In this document: positions 7,256 to 16,222 of the stretch, piece after piece
Position numbering within the stretch: the stretch's first letter is position 1
How the letters are laid out: every line of letters begins with the position of its first letter
Assembly: GCA_946482565.1 (NCBI GenBank)
Contig: CAMLSB010000002.1
Location: 1 to 55,215 of the forward strand
Direction of reading: 5' to 3'
Source: an uncultured Lysobacteraceae bacterium
GTDB lineage: Bacteria; Pseudomonadota; Gammaproteobacteria; Xanthomonadales; Xanthomonadaceae
Length of the DNA: 55,215 nt
Notes under the pieces: generated by a model
Told to the model about the DNA's origin: nothing
The model's database searches: none
Seen by the model: only the letters and a program-made list of their open reading frames with translations
Program-made: the position numbers and the translations under genes

Positions 7256-9027
7256 TCGTCCCGCGGCGCAACGGCGCCGTGCGCGTGTGGTGGCTGGCTT
7301 GCCTGCTCGGCTGCATGGCGCCCGCGCAGGCGCTGCGCCTGTCCGTCGACACCGCGGCGCTGACGCCATCGGAAGCCGCGCGGTCGCAGGCGCTTCTTGA
7401 CGACGCGAAGCAACGACTTCCGCCGCGGTGGTCGCAGGCGCTCGGCGACGTGCGCGTGGAATGGCGCGATGACCTGCCGGCGAACGTCGAGGGCCGTGCC
7501 TACGGCTCGGGCGACGCGACCGGCCGCATCCTGCTGCGCCGCCCGCTGCTTGCCCCCGGTGGCGACAATCGCCTCGCACTCGCGTCGATCCTCCATGAGC
7601 TTGCGCATCTCTACGACCGAAGCCGCGACGGTGGACTGTCGCGCGACCGACGCCTGCGCGCGCTCGCCGGCTGGGAGGACGCGCCGCTGCGTCCCTGGCC
7701 GACGCGCAACGCCTTCACCGATCGCAGTCCCGACCGCTACGAACTGACGGACCCGGTCGAGTACGTGGCGGTGAACCTCGAGCACTTCCTGCTCGACGCG
7801 GATTACGCGTGCCGGCGGCCGGCGATGGCGCGCCTGTTCGCGCAGCGCTTCGGCGATCCTGCGACGTCCGCCGCCTGCCCCGGCGACCTGCCCTTCCTGC
7901 AGGCGACGTCCGAGGGCGGCGCGCCGCTGCTCGCGATCGATCCGTCGCGCGTGTACGCCGTCGACTACCTGCTCGCCGAAGGCAACTCCGCGCCGATGAG
8001 CCGCTGGGGCCACGCGATGCTGCGCGTCGTCGCCTGCGCGCCCGGGCATGCGCCCGGCCCGGCATGCCGCCTCGACCTGGCGTACCACCAGGTGCTGTCG
8101 TTCCGCGCCTTCGTCGACGACGTGCAGGTTTCCAGCTGGCGCGGGCTCACGGGTTCGTATCCGTCGCGGCTGTTCGTGCTGCCGCTGGCCCAGGTCGTCG
8201 ACGAATACACCAAGGTCGAACTGCGCGGCCTGCGCTCGATCCCGCTGCACCTCTCGCGCGACGAAATCGCGACGCTGCTGCAGCGCGCCGCGCTCGTGCA
8301 CTGGAGCTACGACGGGCGTTACGCCTTCGTCGGCAACAACTGCGCGGTGGAAACGGCGCGCCTGCTCGAGGATGGCGTACCGCGCTTCGCTGCCGCGCAC
8401 CTGATGTCGATCACGCCGAACGGCCTGCTGCGCCGCCTCGAACGCGGCGGCGTCGTCGGCGGCGACGTGCCTGCAGATCGCGCCGAAGCGATGCGCCAGG
8501 GCTACTACTTCGAGCCGATGAGCGCGCGCTACCAGGCGATGTACGAGGTGGCGCGCAAGGGACTGGCGCTGCCGGAACGACGCGTGGAGGACTGGTTGGC
8601 GCTGCCGCCACGCGCGCGCGCCGCCGTGTTCGCCCGGGCGGACCTGCGCGCGAGCGCCGCGCTGCTGGTGCTGGAGGAAGCCGCGATGCGCCGACAGGAA
8701 GCGCTGGCGCGCGACGTGCTCAAGCGCCGCATGCCCGCACCCGGACGCGAGGCGGCGCGCGGCCTGTTGCGGCTTGAGGACACGCTGACGCGTCCCGCGC
8801 GGATGCTCGGCGGCGATGGCTACGGCATCCCGCAGGCAGGGGAACGCGCCGCGGTGTTGCGCGACGCCAACACGCTGTCGGAACGATGGCGCCGGCAACG
8901 CGAGGCGCTGCTCGGCCAGGCCCGGGACTGGTTGCCGGCACCCCGGCGAGAGGCGCTGGACGCCACCGAGGCCAACATCGCGGCGCTCGGCGCGCAACTG
9001 CGGCGCGTGGCCGCGCCCCCGCGCTAG
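7252..9027 (+). CDS. DUF4105 (Lnb N-terminal domain-like) periplasmic protein
   Basis: This 591-residue protein starts at GTG 7252, inside the previous stop (GTGA). A signal peptide (WWLACLLGCMAPAQA) is followed by an N-terminal region with a zincin-like HELAH at 115-119. The DUF4105 domain then has RWGHAML (His about 254) and NNCAVETA (Cys about 364), the His/Cys pair of permuted papain-like enzymes. A helical C-terminus follows. Related domains have been linked to lipoprotein N-acylation in Bacteroidetes, but that role is not shown here. Pairing with DUF2388 also occurs in Pseudomonas. Confidence 0.8.
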   Translation: MIVPRRNGAVRVWWLACLLGCMAPAQALRLSVDTAALTPSEAARSQALLDDAKQRLPPRWSQALGDVRVEWRDDLPANVEGRAYGSGDATGRILLRRPLLAPGGDNRLALASILHELAHLYDRSRDGGLSRDRRLRALAGWEDAPLRPWPTRNAFTDRSPDRYELTDPVEYVAVNLEHFLLDADYACRRPAMARLFAQRFGDPATSAACPGDLPFLQATSEGGAPLLAIDPSRVYAVDYLLAEGNSAPMSRWGHAMLRVVACAPGHAPGPACRLDLAYHQVLSFRAFVDDVQVSSWRGLTGSYPSRLFVLPLAQVVDEYTKVELRGLRSIPLHLSRDEIATLLQRAALVHWSYDGRYAFVGNNCAVETARLLEDGVPRFAAAHLMSITPNGLLRRLERGGVVGGDVPADRAEAMRQGYYFEPMSARYQAMYEVARKGLALPERRVEDWLALPPRARAAVFARADLRASAALLVLEEAAMRRQEALARDVLKRRMPAPGREAARGLLRLEDTLTRPARMLGGDGYGIPQAGERAAVLRDANTLSERWRRQREALLGQARDWLPAPRREALDATEANIAALGAQLRRVAAPPR

Positions 9028-9053
9028 AATCCGCCGACTCCGGGGGGAAGGCC

Positions 9054-9827
9054 ATGGGACATCGCACCCGCGCCGCGATCGCATTCGTCGTGCTGTTCGT
9101 GCTGTACCAGTCCGCCGAAGGCATCGGCGACCGCGTGCTGCACAGCTTCGCCGTGCAGGCGACGCTGATGACCGCTTGCGTGGTCGCGGCGTGGCCGCTG
9201 TCGCGCTGGCTCGGGTATCGCGGTTACGGCGCCTGGGCGCTCGATGCACGCGCACGCAGCTACGGCTGGCTGGCCGTGGGGCTGGCGCTGGCGCTGTCGG
9301 CCAAGGCGATGGCGCTGTGGATCGGCGTGCGCCTGGGCATCTACGTGGCCGCGCCGGCCGTCGCCCCGCAATCGGCCGCATTGCTCATGGCAGGCCTGCC
9401 GATGCTGCTGCTGTCGACCTTCATCCCGTCGATCGCCGAGGACATCGTCGCCCGCGGCTTCTGGTACCGCGGCGCCGGCATCGCCTGGCAGCGCGGCATC
9501 GCCTTCGTCGCGTTCTCGAGCCTGGCCTACGTCGCCAACCACATCTTCCGGCTGCATCTCGGCGCGCCGGAATGGATCATGCTGGCTTGCCTGGGCATCG
9601 CCTACGCGACCGCGCTGTGGCGCACCGGCACGCTGTGGGCCGCGGTCGGGCTTCACTGGGGCTGGAACCTCGGCAACCACCTGGGCGATGCGCTGGTGCC
9701 GCTCGACACCGCCGCGCCCGCGGTTTCACCGCTGCTGTCCGGCGCGGTGCACCTGGTGCTTGCCGCGGTCGTGCTGCTGCTCACGCGCGGCACGACACCG
9801 CGCGCTCAGGGATTGGCCAGCGCGTAA
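9054..9827 (+). CDS. CPBP-family intramembrane metalloprotease
   Basis: This 257-residue integral membrane protein has about seven helices and the CPBP/Abi (CAAX protease-like) motifs: EDIVARGFWYRG around residue 135, HIFRLH, and HWGWNLGN near 205. Family members are Rce1-like proteases of the cytoplasmic membrane, and their bacterial substrates are mostly unknown. A strong Shine-Dalgarno (GGGGGGAAGG) precedes ATG 9054. The 3' end overlaps the end of the convergent M14 gene by 22 bp. Confidence 0.85.
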   Translation: MGHRTRAAIAFVVLFVLYQSAEGIGDRVLHSFAVQATLMTACVVAAWPLSRWLGYRGYGAWALDARARSYGWLAVGLALALSAKAMALWIGVRLGIYVAAPAVAPQSAALLMAGLPMLLLSTFIPSIAEDIVARGFWYRGAGIAWQRGIAFVAFSSLAYVANHIFRLHLGAPEWIMLACLGIAYATALWRTGTLWAAVGLHWGWNLGNHLGDALVPLDTAAPAVSPLLSGAVHLVLAAVVLLLTRGTTPRAQGLASA

Positions 9828-10732
9828 TCGATCGCGGCGCGCGCGGCGGCGACCTGCGCGGCGTTGCACTGTTCCGGGGTCGCGCGCGGGCTGTCCGGAT
9901 AGACCTCGGTGGTGGTCGTGTAGCGCGCGCCGGTGATGCCCGCGCACAGGCCGAGTTCGACCAACGCATAGCGGATCACGCCGGGCGACACCACCGGCGA
10001 GCCGATGATGGTGCCGTCCGGGTCGGACGGCGCGATGTGGGTGACCTGCGCGACGGCATCGATGATCGCCTGCTGGAACGCCGGCTGCGGGTTTTCCGTG
10101 TCGTCCACCAGGTAGAAGCCATCGGGGATCGTGCCGGGTTCGAACGGCTTGCCGTCGCGCGCCGCCAGTGCCGGACGGAATTCCGACTCGTCGGTGTCGG
10201 TCGTCTCGTGCAGGTCGATGTGCATCGCGAACCGGCCCCGCAAGGGCGCGACCAGGCGCATCAGCGCGGCCGATTCCTGCGCGGGGCTGTTCGCGCGGAA
10301 ATTGCGGTTCGGGTCGAGGGCGTCCGCGTTCCAGCGCTGGATGCTCTCGTAACCCCAGGGGCTGACGCAAGGCGCCACCAGCACGTTGGCGCGGCCCGCG
10401 TAATCGGCCAGGTGCCGGTCGATGAAATCCAGCGCGCCATGCACGCCACTGGTCTCGTAGCCGTGCACGCCGCCATCCACCAGCATCACGGGCAGGCCGT
10501 CGCGCCAGGCGCGGTCACGCACCGCGAACAGCGGGAAGCGCCCGTCGGCGCCGTAGTCGAGCTCGCCGTACTGGACGACGTCGAAGCGCTCGCGGAAACC
10601 GGCGATCACCGCGACGACATCGTCGGCGTAGCTGCGTTGCCGGGCCTGGCGTGCGCGCCAGGCCGCCTTTTCCGCGGCACCCCACGGCTGGCCGGCAATG
10701 CCGATGGGGTAAGGCGCGCGGGTCGCAGTCAT
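9806..10732 (-). CDS. M14-family metallocarboxypeptidase
   Basis: This 308-residue protein shows the M14 zinc peptidase signature: GGVHGYETSG supplies the His and Glu ligands (HxxE) near residue 90, then comes the DPNRNF substrate-binding motif, HIDLHET with the third zinc His, and TEVYPDS with the catalytic Glu near residue 280. No signal peptide is seen, so it is likely cytoplasmic. Homologues are annotated as M14 peptidases of unknown substrate. The start at 10732 gives a full-length protein. Confidence 0.88.
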   Translation of the reverse strand: MTATRAPYPIGIAGQPWGAAEKAAWRARQARQRSYADDVVAVIAGFRERFDVVQYGELDYGADGRFPLFAVRDRAWRDGLPVMLVDGGVHGYETSGVHGALDFIDRHLADYAGRANVLVAPCVSPWGYESIQRWNADALDPNRNFRANSPAQESAALMRLVAPLRGRFAMHIDLHETTDTDESEFRPALAARDGKPFEPGTIPDGFYLVDDTENPQPAFQQAIIDAVAQVTHIAPSDPDGTIIGSPVVSPGVIRYALVELGLCAGITGARYTTTTEVYPDSPRATPEQCNAAQVAAARAAIDYALANP

Positions 10733-10892
10733 GGCGGTTTCCGGGATGCGGAGCGGGAACCCGGATTATCGCGTAGGATGGCCTGGCAGTGCGTCGACAC
10801 GCGCATCCCTGCGGCAGTTCCATCGTCGCTCGTTGCGCTCCTTGCCACGCGTTCCCCAGCGCCTTGGGCCACGCCCCGATCGGGAACGCGCC

Positions 10893-11141
10893 ATGCCGCG
10901 ATCGAAAACGGATCCGCCAGCCTCGTCGAAGACCGGGCACCTGTTTTCGCCGCGCAAGGCCAAGGAGCGCGCCGACGTCACCCACGAAAGCCTGTCGGCC
11001 GACGTGGCCGCGTTCCGCAAGGCCGGTGGACGGATCGAAGTCCTCGGCGTGACCCGCTCGCTGCTGCGGATCGGTCGTGACGGCGACGAAGCGCCGCCAC
11101 CCGTTCCCGCCAACCCCTCGCCCACCCGCTCGCGGCGCTGA
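10893..11141 (+). CDS. Small conserved protein with a GGRIEVLG motif
   Basis: The product has 82 residues with a basic, disordered start and end. The middle reads THESLSADVAAFRKAGG, then RIEVLGVT. The same pattern occurs in the small protein at 33805, so the two are paralogues within this window. No characterised family is recognised. The charged helix followed by a short strand, plus basic tails, would suit a nucleic-acid- or ribosome-binding role, but this is only a guess. Confidence 0.65.
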   Translation: MPRSKTDPPASSKTGHLFSPRKAKERADVTHESLSADVAAFRKAGGRIEVLGVTRSLLRIGRDGDEAPPPVPANPSPTRSRR

Positions 11142-11173
11142 CATCGCCTCGACGGCATCAGGAGAACGCACGA

Positions 11174-11419
11174 TTGGCCAAGCCCAATTACAGTTTCGAA
11201 AAGCGCCAGCGCGAGCTGGCCAAGAAGAAGAAGCAGGACGAAAAGAATGCGCGCAAGCGCGAAGCCCGCGGCAACGGGGTTTCCCCGGCGGCGGATGACG
11301 CCGGAGCCGATGCCACCGCAACGCCACCGGCAGCCGCCGAAGCGCCTGCAGACACGCCCGCCGCACCAGCGCCGCGCATCCATCGCCGCGCGCCGTCGAG
11401 CGAACGCACCGGCGAGTAA
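11174..11419 (+). CDS. Small Lys-rich conserved protein with TTG start
   Basis: The product has 81 residues. The start is TTG, supported by AGGAGA 8 bp upstream (11160-11165) and by the conserved beginning AKPNYSFEKRQRELAKKKKQ, found at the N-terminus of small proteins in many proteobacteria. The rest is Ala/Pro-rich and disordered, ending in a basic patch. The function is unknown. The lysine run suggests nucleic-acid or ribosome binding. Confidence 0.72.
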   Translation: MAKPNYSFEKRQRELAKKKKQDEKNARKREARGNGVSPAADDAGADATATPPAAAEAPADTPAAPAPRIHRRAPSSERTGE

Positions 11420-11548
11420 GCGGCAAACTCGCCTGCGCCCCGGCGTCGGCCCCGCAATCGCTGCATGACACCCGGCACCCTGCCCTGCGGCACTCGCCGC
11501 ACCGGGGTACCCCCGCTGGAATGTGCGCTCCCCCCGCCGGAGCGCCCC

Positions 11549-12400
11549 ATGCCGACTGCACGTCCCACTGCACGCCTCGTCCTTCCCGCGATCCTCGGGT
11601 TCGCGCTCGCGTCGTTCCTGCCGCCCGCGCAGGCACGGCCGGCCGACGCCCCCGCCGTGTCCACGGTCGCGCCGGCGGACATGCATCTCGAGCACCTGCG
11701 CCCGGCGAAGATGACCTACCTCGTGTACATGCACGGCGCCGCGGGCACCGGCATTTCACGCACGATGCTGGCGACGTCCGAGGTGACGCGCGAGCGCGTC
11801 GACGGTGCCGATGCCTGGGTGATCGAGCAGCACTGGGAAGACGAGACCGGCACGATGCATACCGCGCGCACGGTGCATGCGGCCAGCGACATCGCCACGC
11901 TGGCGCAGACCAGCACCTGGAAGCGCCCCACGGCCACGATCACGACGTCGGTGGTGCCGGCCGAAGGCCGCGGCAGCATCGAAGGCGAACTCCCGGATGC
12001 CGCGCGCGAGCGCATGCTGGCCGGATTCGCCACGATGAAGGACGGCTGGTGGTTCAACTGGCATTCCGACCTCGTGCTGCTGCCGCTGCTGCCCTACGAA
12101 AAAGGCGGCACCCTGCGCGTGCACCTGTTCGACGTCGGCATGCCCGCGCCGATGGACGTGGACTACACCGTCGCCGGCGAACGCCAGCTGCAGGGCGCCG
12201 ACGGCAGCACGTTCGACTGCTGGCTGGTCGAGACCGAGAGCGGCAAGCCCGGCTCCGGCAACTTCCAGCGCTTCTGGATCGACAAGGCCAGCCGCGTCGT
12301 GGTCAAGGAAGAGGACGTGTTCAACGGGCAGTACCGCTCGAAGGTGTTGCTCAGCGTGCCGGCCGTGGTCGAGTTCGCGCTGCCGGAGACGAAGTCCTGA
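11549..12400 (+). CDS. Secreted protein, DUF3108-like
   Basis: This 283-residue protein has a signal peptide (LVLPAILGFALASFLPPAQA). The mature part is predicted to be mainly beta strands, with features such as WVIEQHWEDETGTMHTARTV, YTVAGERQLQGADGSTFDCW and FWIDKASRVVVKEED. This resembles the DUF3108/LolA-like clam of periplasmic proteins. An upstream in-frame start at 11465 was rejected because the signal peptide begins at 11549. Assignment to DUF3108 is tentative. The convergent XRE gene ends 21 bp away. Confidence 0.6.
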   Translation: MPTARPTARLVLPAILGFALASFLPPAQARPADAPAVSTVAPADMHLEHLRPAKMTYLVYMHGAAGTGISRTMLATSEVTRERVDGADAWVIEQHWEDETGTMHTARTVHAASDIATLAQTSTWKRPTATITTSVVPAEGRGSIEGELPDAARERMLAGFATMKDGWWFNWHSDLVLLPLLPYEKGGTLRVHLFDVGMPAPMDVDYTVAGERQLQGADGSTFDCWLVETESGKPGSGNFQRFWIDKASRVVVKEEDVFNGQYRSKVLLSVPAVVEFALPETKS

Positions 12401-12421
12401 CGCGAGCGCACGGCGCCGGCC

Positions 12422-12664
12422 TCACTCGTCGTCGGCGACGACGGCGAGCAGGTCGGCCGGATCGTAGTCGTAGCCGAGCAGTTCGCCCGGCGCGCATTCG
12501 AGCACCGCGCACAGCTTCGCCAGCGTGCGGAAGCGGATGCCCTTCACCTTGCCGCTGCGGAACAGCGACATCTGCGTTTCGCTGATACCGACCTGCGCGG
12601 CCAGCTCGCGCGCCTTCATGCCGCGGCGCGCGAGCATCTCGTCGAGCGTCACCCGGATCGGCAT
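12422..12664 (-). CDS. XRE (Cro/C1) helix-turn-helix regulator
   Basis: This 80-residue regulator is a single HTH_3 domain: LDEMLARRGMKARELAAQVG, ISETQMSLFRSGKVKGIRF, LAKLCAVLECAPGELLGY. Small Cro-like proteins of this type next to DUF2975 genes are common. Its ATG overlaps the DUF2975 stop (TGATG). It is the natural candidate for binding the AT-rich inverted repeats at 13208-13266. Confidence 0.9.
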   Translation of the reverse strand: MPIRVTLDEMLARRGMKARELAAQVGISETQMSLFRSGKVKGIRFRTLAKLCAVLECAPGELLGYDYDPADLLAVVADDE

Positions 12665-13161
12665 CAGGGGATTTCGTCCAGTTCGGCCTGCATCGCGCGC
12701 GCCTGGTCGACCAGGCGCGCCATGAGCACGAGCGCGGCGCCAACCACGCCCAGCACGATGCCCGACAGGTCGAAGTACGCGTAGCCGCCGTGGCCGCCGC
12801 CGATCCAGCGCGACAGGTTCGTCACCGCGAATACGTTGAACAGCGCACCGGCGAGCACGCCGATGCCGATGTGCCGCATCGCACGCGCCACGGTCGGGTG
12901 GAACAGCAGGCCGGCCGCGAGCTCGCCCAGTGCGCGCTGCACCGCCCACAAGGCCCACAGGTAGCCGAGGGCGGGCGCGAGTCGTACCGCCAGCAGCAGT
13001 GCCTGCGTGGCGTCGATGGTGCCCGGCGCCGCGTGGCGCCAGGGTCCGACAGCCGCGGCCAGGCAGGTCACCCCCAGCAGCAGGGAGAGGCAGGCGAACA
13101 CGAACAAGGTTGCGACGCGCAACAGGCGGCACTGGCTGCGGAAACGATCGAAGGCCGGCAT
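12664..13161 (-). CDS. DUF2975 membrane protein
   Basis: This 165-residue protein has four predicted membrane helices, typical of DUF2975 proteins encoded with a small XRE regulator. The start at 13161 is chosen because AGAGGA lies a suitable distance upstream; an in-frame ATG at 13209 would lie inside the operator. DUF2975 proteins may act as membrane partners of the regulator, but no function is established. Confidence 0.82.
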   Translation of the reverse strand: MPAFDRFRSQCRLLRVATLFVFACLSLLLGVTCLAAAVGPWRHAAPGTIDATQALLLAVRLAPALGYLWALWAVQRALGELAAGLLFHPTVARAMRHIGIGVLAGALFNVFAVTNLSRWIGGGHGGYAYFDLSGIVLGVVGAALVLMARLVDQARAMQAELDEIP

Positions 13162-13207
13162 CGCGAATCCTCTGGCGAAGGGGGGCCATGACTGATGGGA
13201 GGAGTAC

Positions 13208-13266
13208 AAACTTTAAGCTTGACTTAAAGTTTTTGCCACCCTATAACTTTATCCCAGACTTAAAAC
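13208..13266. promoter_or_regulatory. Tandem AT-rich operators between XRE/DUF2975 and ABC genes
   Basis: In GC-rich surroundings this stretch is AT-rich. Site A is a perfect inverted repeat with arms AAACTTTAAG (13208-13217) and CTTAAAGTTT (13223-13232). A degenerate copy lies exactly 36 bp downstream, with AACTTTA at 13245 and CTTAAA at 13259, keeping the same 14-bp offset between half-sites. They flank the promoter of the ABC transporter and probably bind the XRE protein. Confidence 0.7.
13219..13247 (+). promoter_or_regulatory. Sigma-70 promoter of the ABC transporter operon
   Basis: TTGACT (13219-13224) and TATAAC (13242-13247) are separated by 17 bp, each matching the consensus at five of six positions. 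The -35 lies within operator site A and the -10 runs into site B, so a bound repressor would block it. Transcription should start near 13254, 29 bp before the ATG at 13283. Confidence 0.7.
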
Positions 13267-13282
13267 TTCTGGAACCCCCAAC

Positions 13283-14203
13283 ATGCCCGCCGCCATCGAA
13301 ACCGTGGACCTCACCCGCCGCTTCGGCGATCGCACCGCCGTCGACCGCGTGTCCATGACCGTGCCCGAGCGCAGCATCTACGGGTTCCTCGGCCGCAATG
13401 GCGCCGGCAAGACCACGACCATCAAGCTGCTGCTCGGCCTGCTGCGCGCGGACGCGGGCCATGCCCGCATCGCCGGCATCGACGTCGCGGCCGACCGCAT
13501 CGGCGCAGCGCGCCGGGTCGGCGCGCTGCTCGAGGCGCAGGGGTTCTACGCGCACCTCACCGGACGCGAGAACCTGGGCCTCACCTGCCGCCTGCTCGGA
13601 CTCCGTGCATCCGAGATCGACCGCGTGCTCGATGTCGCGGAGATGTCGGCGCACGGCCGCCGGCGCGTGGCCGACTACTCGCTGGGCATGCGCCAGCGTC
13701 TCGGCCTCGCTCGCGCGATGCTCGGCGCGCCGCCGGTGCTGGTGCTCGACGAGCCGACCAACGGCCTCGACCCGGAAGGCATCGCCGACATGCGCCGGTT
13801 CCTGCGCGAGCTGCCCGCGCGCACCGGCGCCACGGTGCTGCTGTCGAGCCACCTCCTCGACGAGATCGAGCGCACCGCCACGCACATCGGCATCCTCAGC
13901 GAGGGGCGGCTCGTCCTCGAAGGTGCGCTGGCCGAGCTCAAGGCCGGCCTGGCGAGCGAGGTCGCGATCGGTACCGACGCGCCGGAGCAGGCCGCCGCCC
14001 TCGCCCGCGCGCACGGTTTCGACATCACGCAACAGGACGACGAACTGGTGGCGCGCTTCGCACCGCAGGAAGACGTGCGGGGCGCGGCCGCCGCGCTCAA
14101 CCGCGTGCTGTGCACGGCCGGCGTGCGCGTGCATGCGCTCGCGCCGCGGCAGCGGTCGCTGGAGACCCTGTACCGGCAGTCGGCGCCCGCGGCGCTCGCC
14201 TGA
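13283..14203 (+). CDS. ABC transporter ATP-binding protein (bacitracin/antibiotic export type)
   Basis: This 306-residue ATPase has Walker A GRNGAGKTT (37-45), the signature YSLGMRQR (132-138), Walker B VLVLDEP (152-158) and the switch His in SSHLLDE. A C-terminal region of about 90 residues resembles that of BcrA/NatA-type exporters. It is followed 27 bp later by the permease gene. Control by the XRE regulator through the shared intergenic operators is inferred. The cargo is not evident. Confidence 0.92.
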   Translation: MPAAIETVDLTRRFGDRTAVDRVSMTVPERSIYGFLGRNGAGKTTTIKLLLGLLRADAGHARIAGIDVAADRIGAARRVGALLEAQGFYAHLTGRENLGLTCRLLGLRASEIDRVLDVAEMSAHGRRRVADYSLGMRQRLGLARAMLGAPPVLVLDEPTNGLDPEGIADMRRFLRELPARTGATVLLSSHLLDEIERTATHIGILSEGRLVLEGALAELKAGLASEVAIGTDAPEQAAALARAHGFDITQQDDELVARFAPQEDVRGAAAALNRVLCTAGVRVHALAPRQRSLETLYRQSAPAALA

Positions 14204-14230
14204 CCCCACCACGCATCCGGAACCCTCGCC

Positions 14231-14983
14231 ATGTCGCTCATCCCCGCCCCGCGTTTCGCCACCGCCCTCGCCGTCGAGGCCTACAAGCTGCGCCGTTCGC
14301 TCGCGCTGCTGCTGGCCGCCGTCGCGCCCCTGTTGATCGCGTTCTTCCTGTTCTTCAATTTGCTGCGGATGAAACAGCCGATGCCGTGGGAGATGGCGTT
14401 GCAGACGTCGGCCGCGATCTGGGCCTTCTTCATGCTGCCGATGAGCGTGACCGCGCTGACCGCGCTGGTCGCGCACACCGAGCACGGGCCGCGCGCCTGG
14501 GACCACCTGCGCGCATTGCCGCTGCCGCGCTGGCACCTGTACGCGGCCAAGGCGCTGTGCGTGCTCGGCGTGGTCGCGGCGATGAGCGTGCTGCTGGCCC
14601 TGCTGTCGCTGCTCGCGGCACAGCTGGCCGGCTGGTGGAAGCCAGCGGTCGCCGCCAGCGGCACGCCCGACCTGGCCGGGTTCGCGCTGGTGCTGGCGCG
14701 CGTCTTCGTCGCGGCATGGTTGCTGGTGGCGGTGCAGTTGTGGATCGCGCTGCGCTACGCGAGCTTCGTGCCGGCGCTCGCGACGGGCATCGGCGGCACC
14801 TTCTTCGCCGTGGTCGCGACTTCCGCGAAGGCGGGCATGCTCATGCCGTGGCAGTTGCCGGTGAACCAGCTCGCGGCCGATCCGGCGCGGGCGGACATCA
14901 CGCTCCTCCTCGGCGGCGTGGGCGGTGCGTTCGCGTTCGGGCTGATGCTGTGGCGGCTGGGACGGCGCGAAGTGCTCGCCTGA
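14231..14983 (+). CDS. ABC-2 type permease
   Basis: This 250-residue membrane protein has six predicted helices and the arrangement of ABC-2 permeases that pair with BcrA-like ATPases: an N-terminal AVEAYKLRRS segment, hydrophobic blocks, and a basic C-terminus. It almost certainly forms the transporter with the ATPase just upstream. Confidence 0.88.
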   Translation: MSLIPAPRFATALAVEAYKLRRSLALLLAAVAPLLIAFFLFFNLLRMKQPMPWEMALQTSAAIWAFFMLPMSVTALTALVAHTEHGPRAWDHLRALPLPRWHLYAAKALCVLGVVAAMSVLLALLSLLAAQLAGWWKPAVAASGTPDLAGFALVLARVFVAAWLLVAVQLWIALRYASFVPALATGIGGTFFAVVATSAKAGMLMPWQLPVNQLAADPARADITLLLGGVGGAFAFGLMLWRLGRREVLA

Positions 14984-15004
14984 CGCTCGGGTTACGATCC
15001 GGGC

Positions 15005-16222
15005 ATGAACCCGAAACTGGCTCCAGCCGCCTTCCTGCTCCTCGCCGCGACCGCCTGGGCCGCGCATGCCGCCGAACGCCCCGCCGCGGGGCCTGTCGCC
15101 ACCGTGCGCGTGGCCTTCGACCGCGACGGCATCACCGCGACGCGCGTCGCCGGATTCGCTGATCGCGACGCCGGCCGCAAGGTCACCGCCGGCGACCCGG
15201 TCCGCATCGCCTCGATCTCGAAGCTCGTCACCGCGATCGGCGTGATGCGCCTGGTCGAAGCCGGCAAGCTCGACCTCGACGCCGATGTCGGCGAGGTTCT
15301 CGGTTTCCCGCTGCGCAACCCCGCGTTCCCGGACCAACCCATTACGCTGCGCCTGCTGATGTCGCATCGCTCCAGCCTCACCGACGGCGCCGGCTACTGG
15401 CAGACGCCGCTCGACGGCAAGCTCCGGGACGTCCTCGACGATCCGGAGGCCTGGGATCCGCAGCACGCGCCGGGCACCTATTTCCGCTACACCAACCTCA
15501 ACTTCCCCGTCGTCGCGCAGGTGATGGAACGCGCGACCAGCGAGCGCTTCGACCAGTTGATGGAGCGGCTGGTGCTGCGTCCGCTGGGCATCGAGGGCTG
15601 CTTCAACTGGGCCAGCTGCAACGACGCTGCAGTCGCGCGCGCGGTCGTGATCTACGACGGCGACGGCAAGCCGGCCAAGGACGACCTGCACGGCCGCAGG
15701 CCCGACTGCCCGGTGAACCCGGCCAAGGACGGGAGCTGCGATCTCGCGCAATGGCGGGCCGGCGAGAACGGCGGGCTGTTCTCGCCGCAGGGCGGCCTGC
15801 GCATTTCGATGAACGGGCTGTCGCGCATCGGCCGCATGCTGCTGCGCGATGGCGAACTCGACGGCGTGCGCATCCTCTCGCCCGCCTCCGTACGCGAACT
15901 GGCGAAGCCGCTGTGGCAGTACGTGCCGGGCCAGGGACTCACGTACGAGGAAGACACCGGCGATCTCGGCGACGGCTTCTTCTGCCGTTACGGCATGGCG
16001 ATGCAGACGCTCGCCACGCCGGTCGAAGGCTGCCGCGACGATCCCTTCGGCGACGGCATCGCGCGCGTCGGCCATTCCGGTTCGGCCTACGGCCTGCAGT
16101 CGGGATTGTGGCTCGACCGCGAACACGGCCAGGGCGTCGTCTGGTTCGCCACCGGCATGCCGGACGAACGCCTCGGCGGACGTTCGGCGTTCAGCGCGAT
16201 CGAGGAAACGCTCGCGCACTGA
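15005..16222 (+). CDS. Secreted serine hydrolase, beta-lactamase/PBP4-like fold (class C type)
   Basis: This 405-residue protein has a signal peptide (LLLAATAWAAHA). The three active-site elements of the family are visible: SISK with Ser70 and Lys73, YTN at about 162, and HSGSAYG at about 357 in place of KTG. Proteins of this group include D-aminopeptidases, esterases and peptidases acting on the cell wall or small peptides, and few are true beta-lactamases. The substrate is unknown. Confidence 0.88.
   Translation: MNPKLAPAAFLLLAATAWAAHAAERPAAGPVATVRVAFDRDGITATRVAGFADRDAGRKVTAGDPVRIASISKLVTAIGVMRLVEAGKLDLDADVGEVLGFPLRNPAFPDQPITLRLLMSHRSSLTDGAGYWQTPLDGKLRDVLDDPEAWDPQHAPGTYFRYTNLNFPVVAQVMERATSERFDQLMERLVLRPLGIEGCFNWASCNDAAVARAVVIYDGDGKPAKDDLHGRRPDCPVNPAKDGSCDLAQWRAGENGGLFSPQGGLRISMNGLSRIGRMLLRDGELDGVRILSPASVRELAKPLWQYVPGQGLTYEEDTGDLGDGFFCRYGMAMQTLATPVEGCRDDPFGDGIARVGHSGSAYGLQSGLWLDREHGQGVVWFATGMPDERLGGRSAFSAIEETLAH

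Noticed and set aside
6643..9381. A 912-codon open frame on the minus strand
   Set aside because: It is antisense to the M56, DUF2388, DUF4105 and CPBP genes, has no recognisable motif and spans several genes; a compositional shadow.
13283..14983. Possible role of this ABC transporter in bacitracin resistance
   Set aside because: Sequence shows only the BcrA-like class; nothing in the window ties it to a specific compound.
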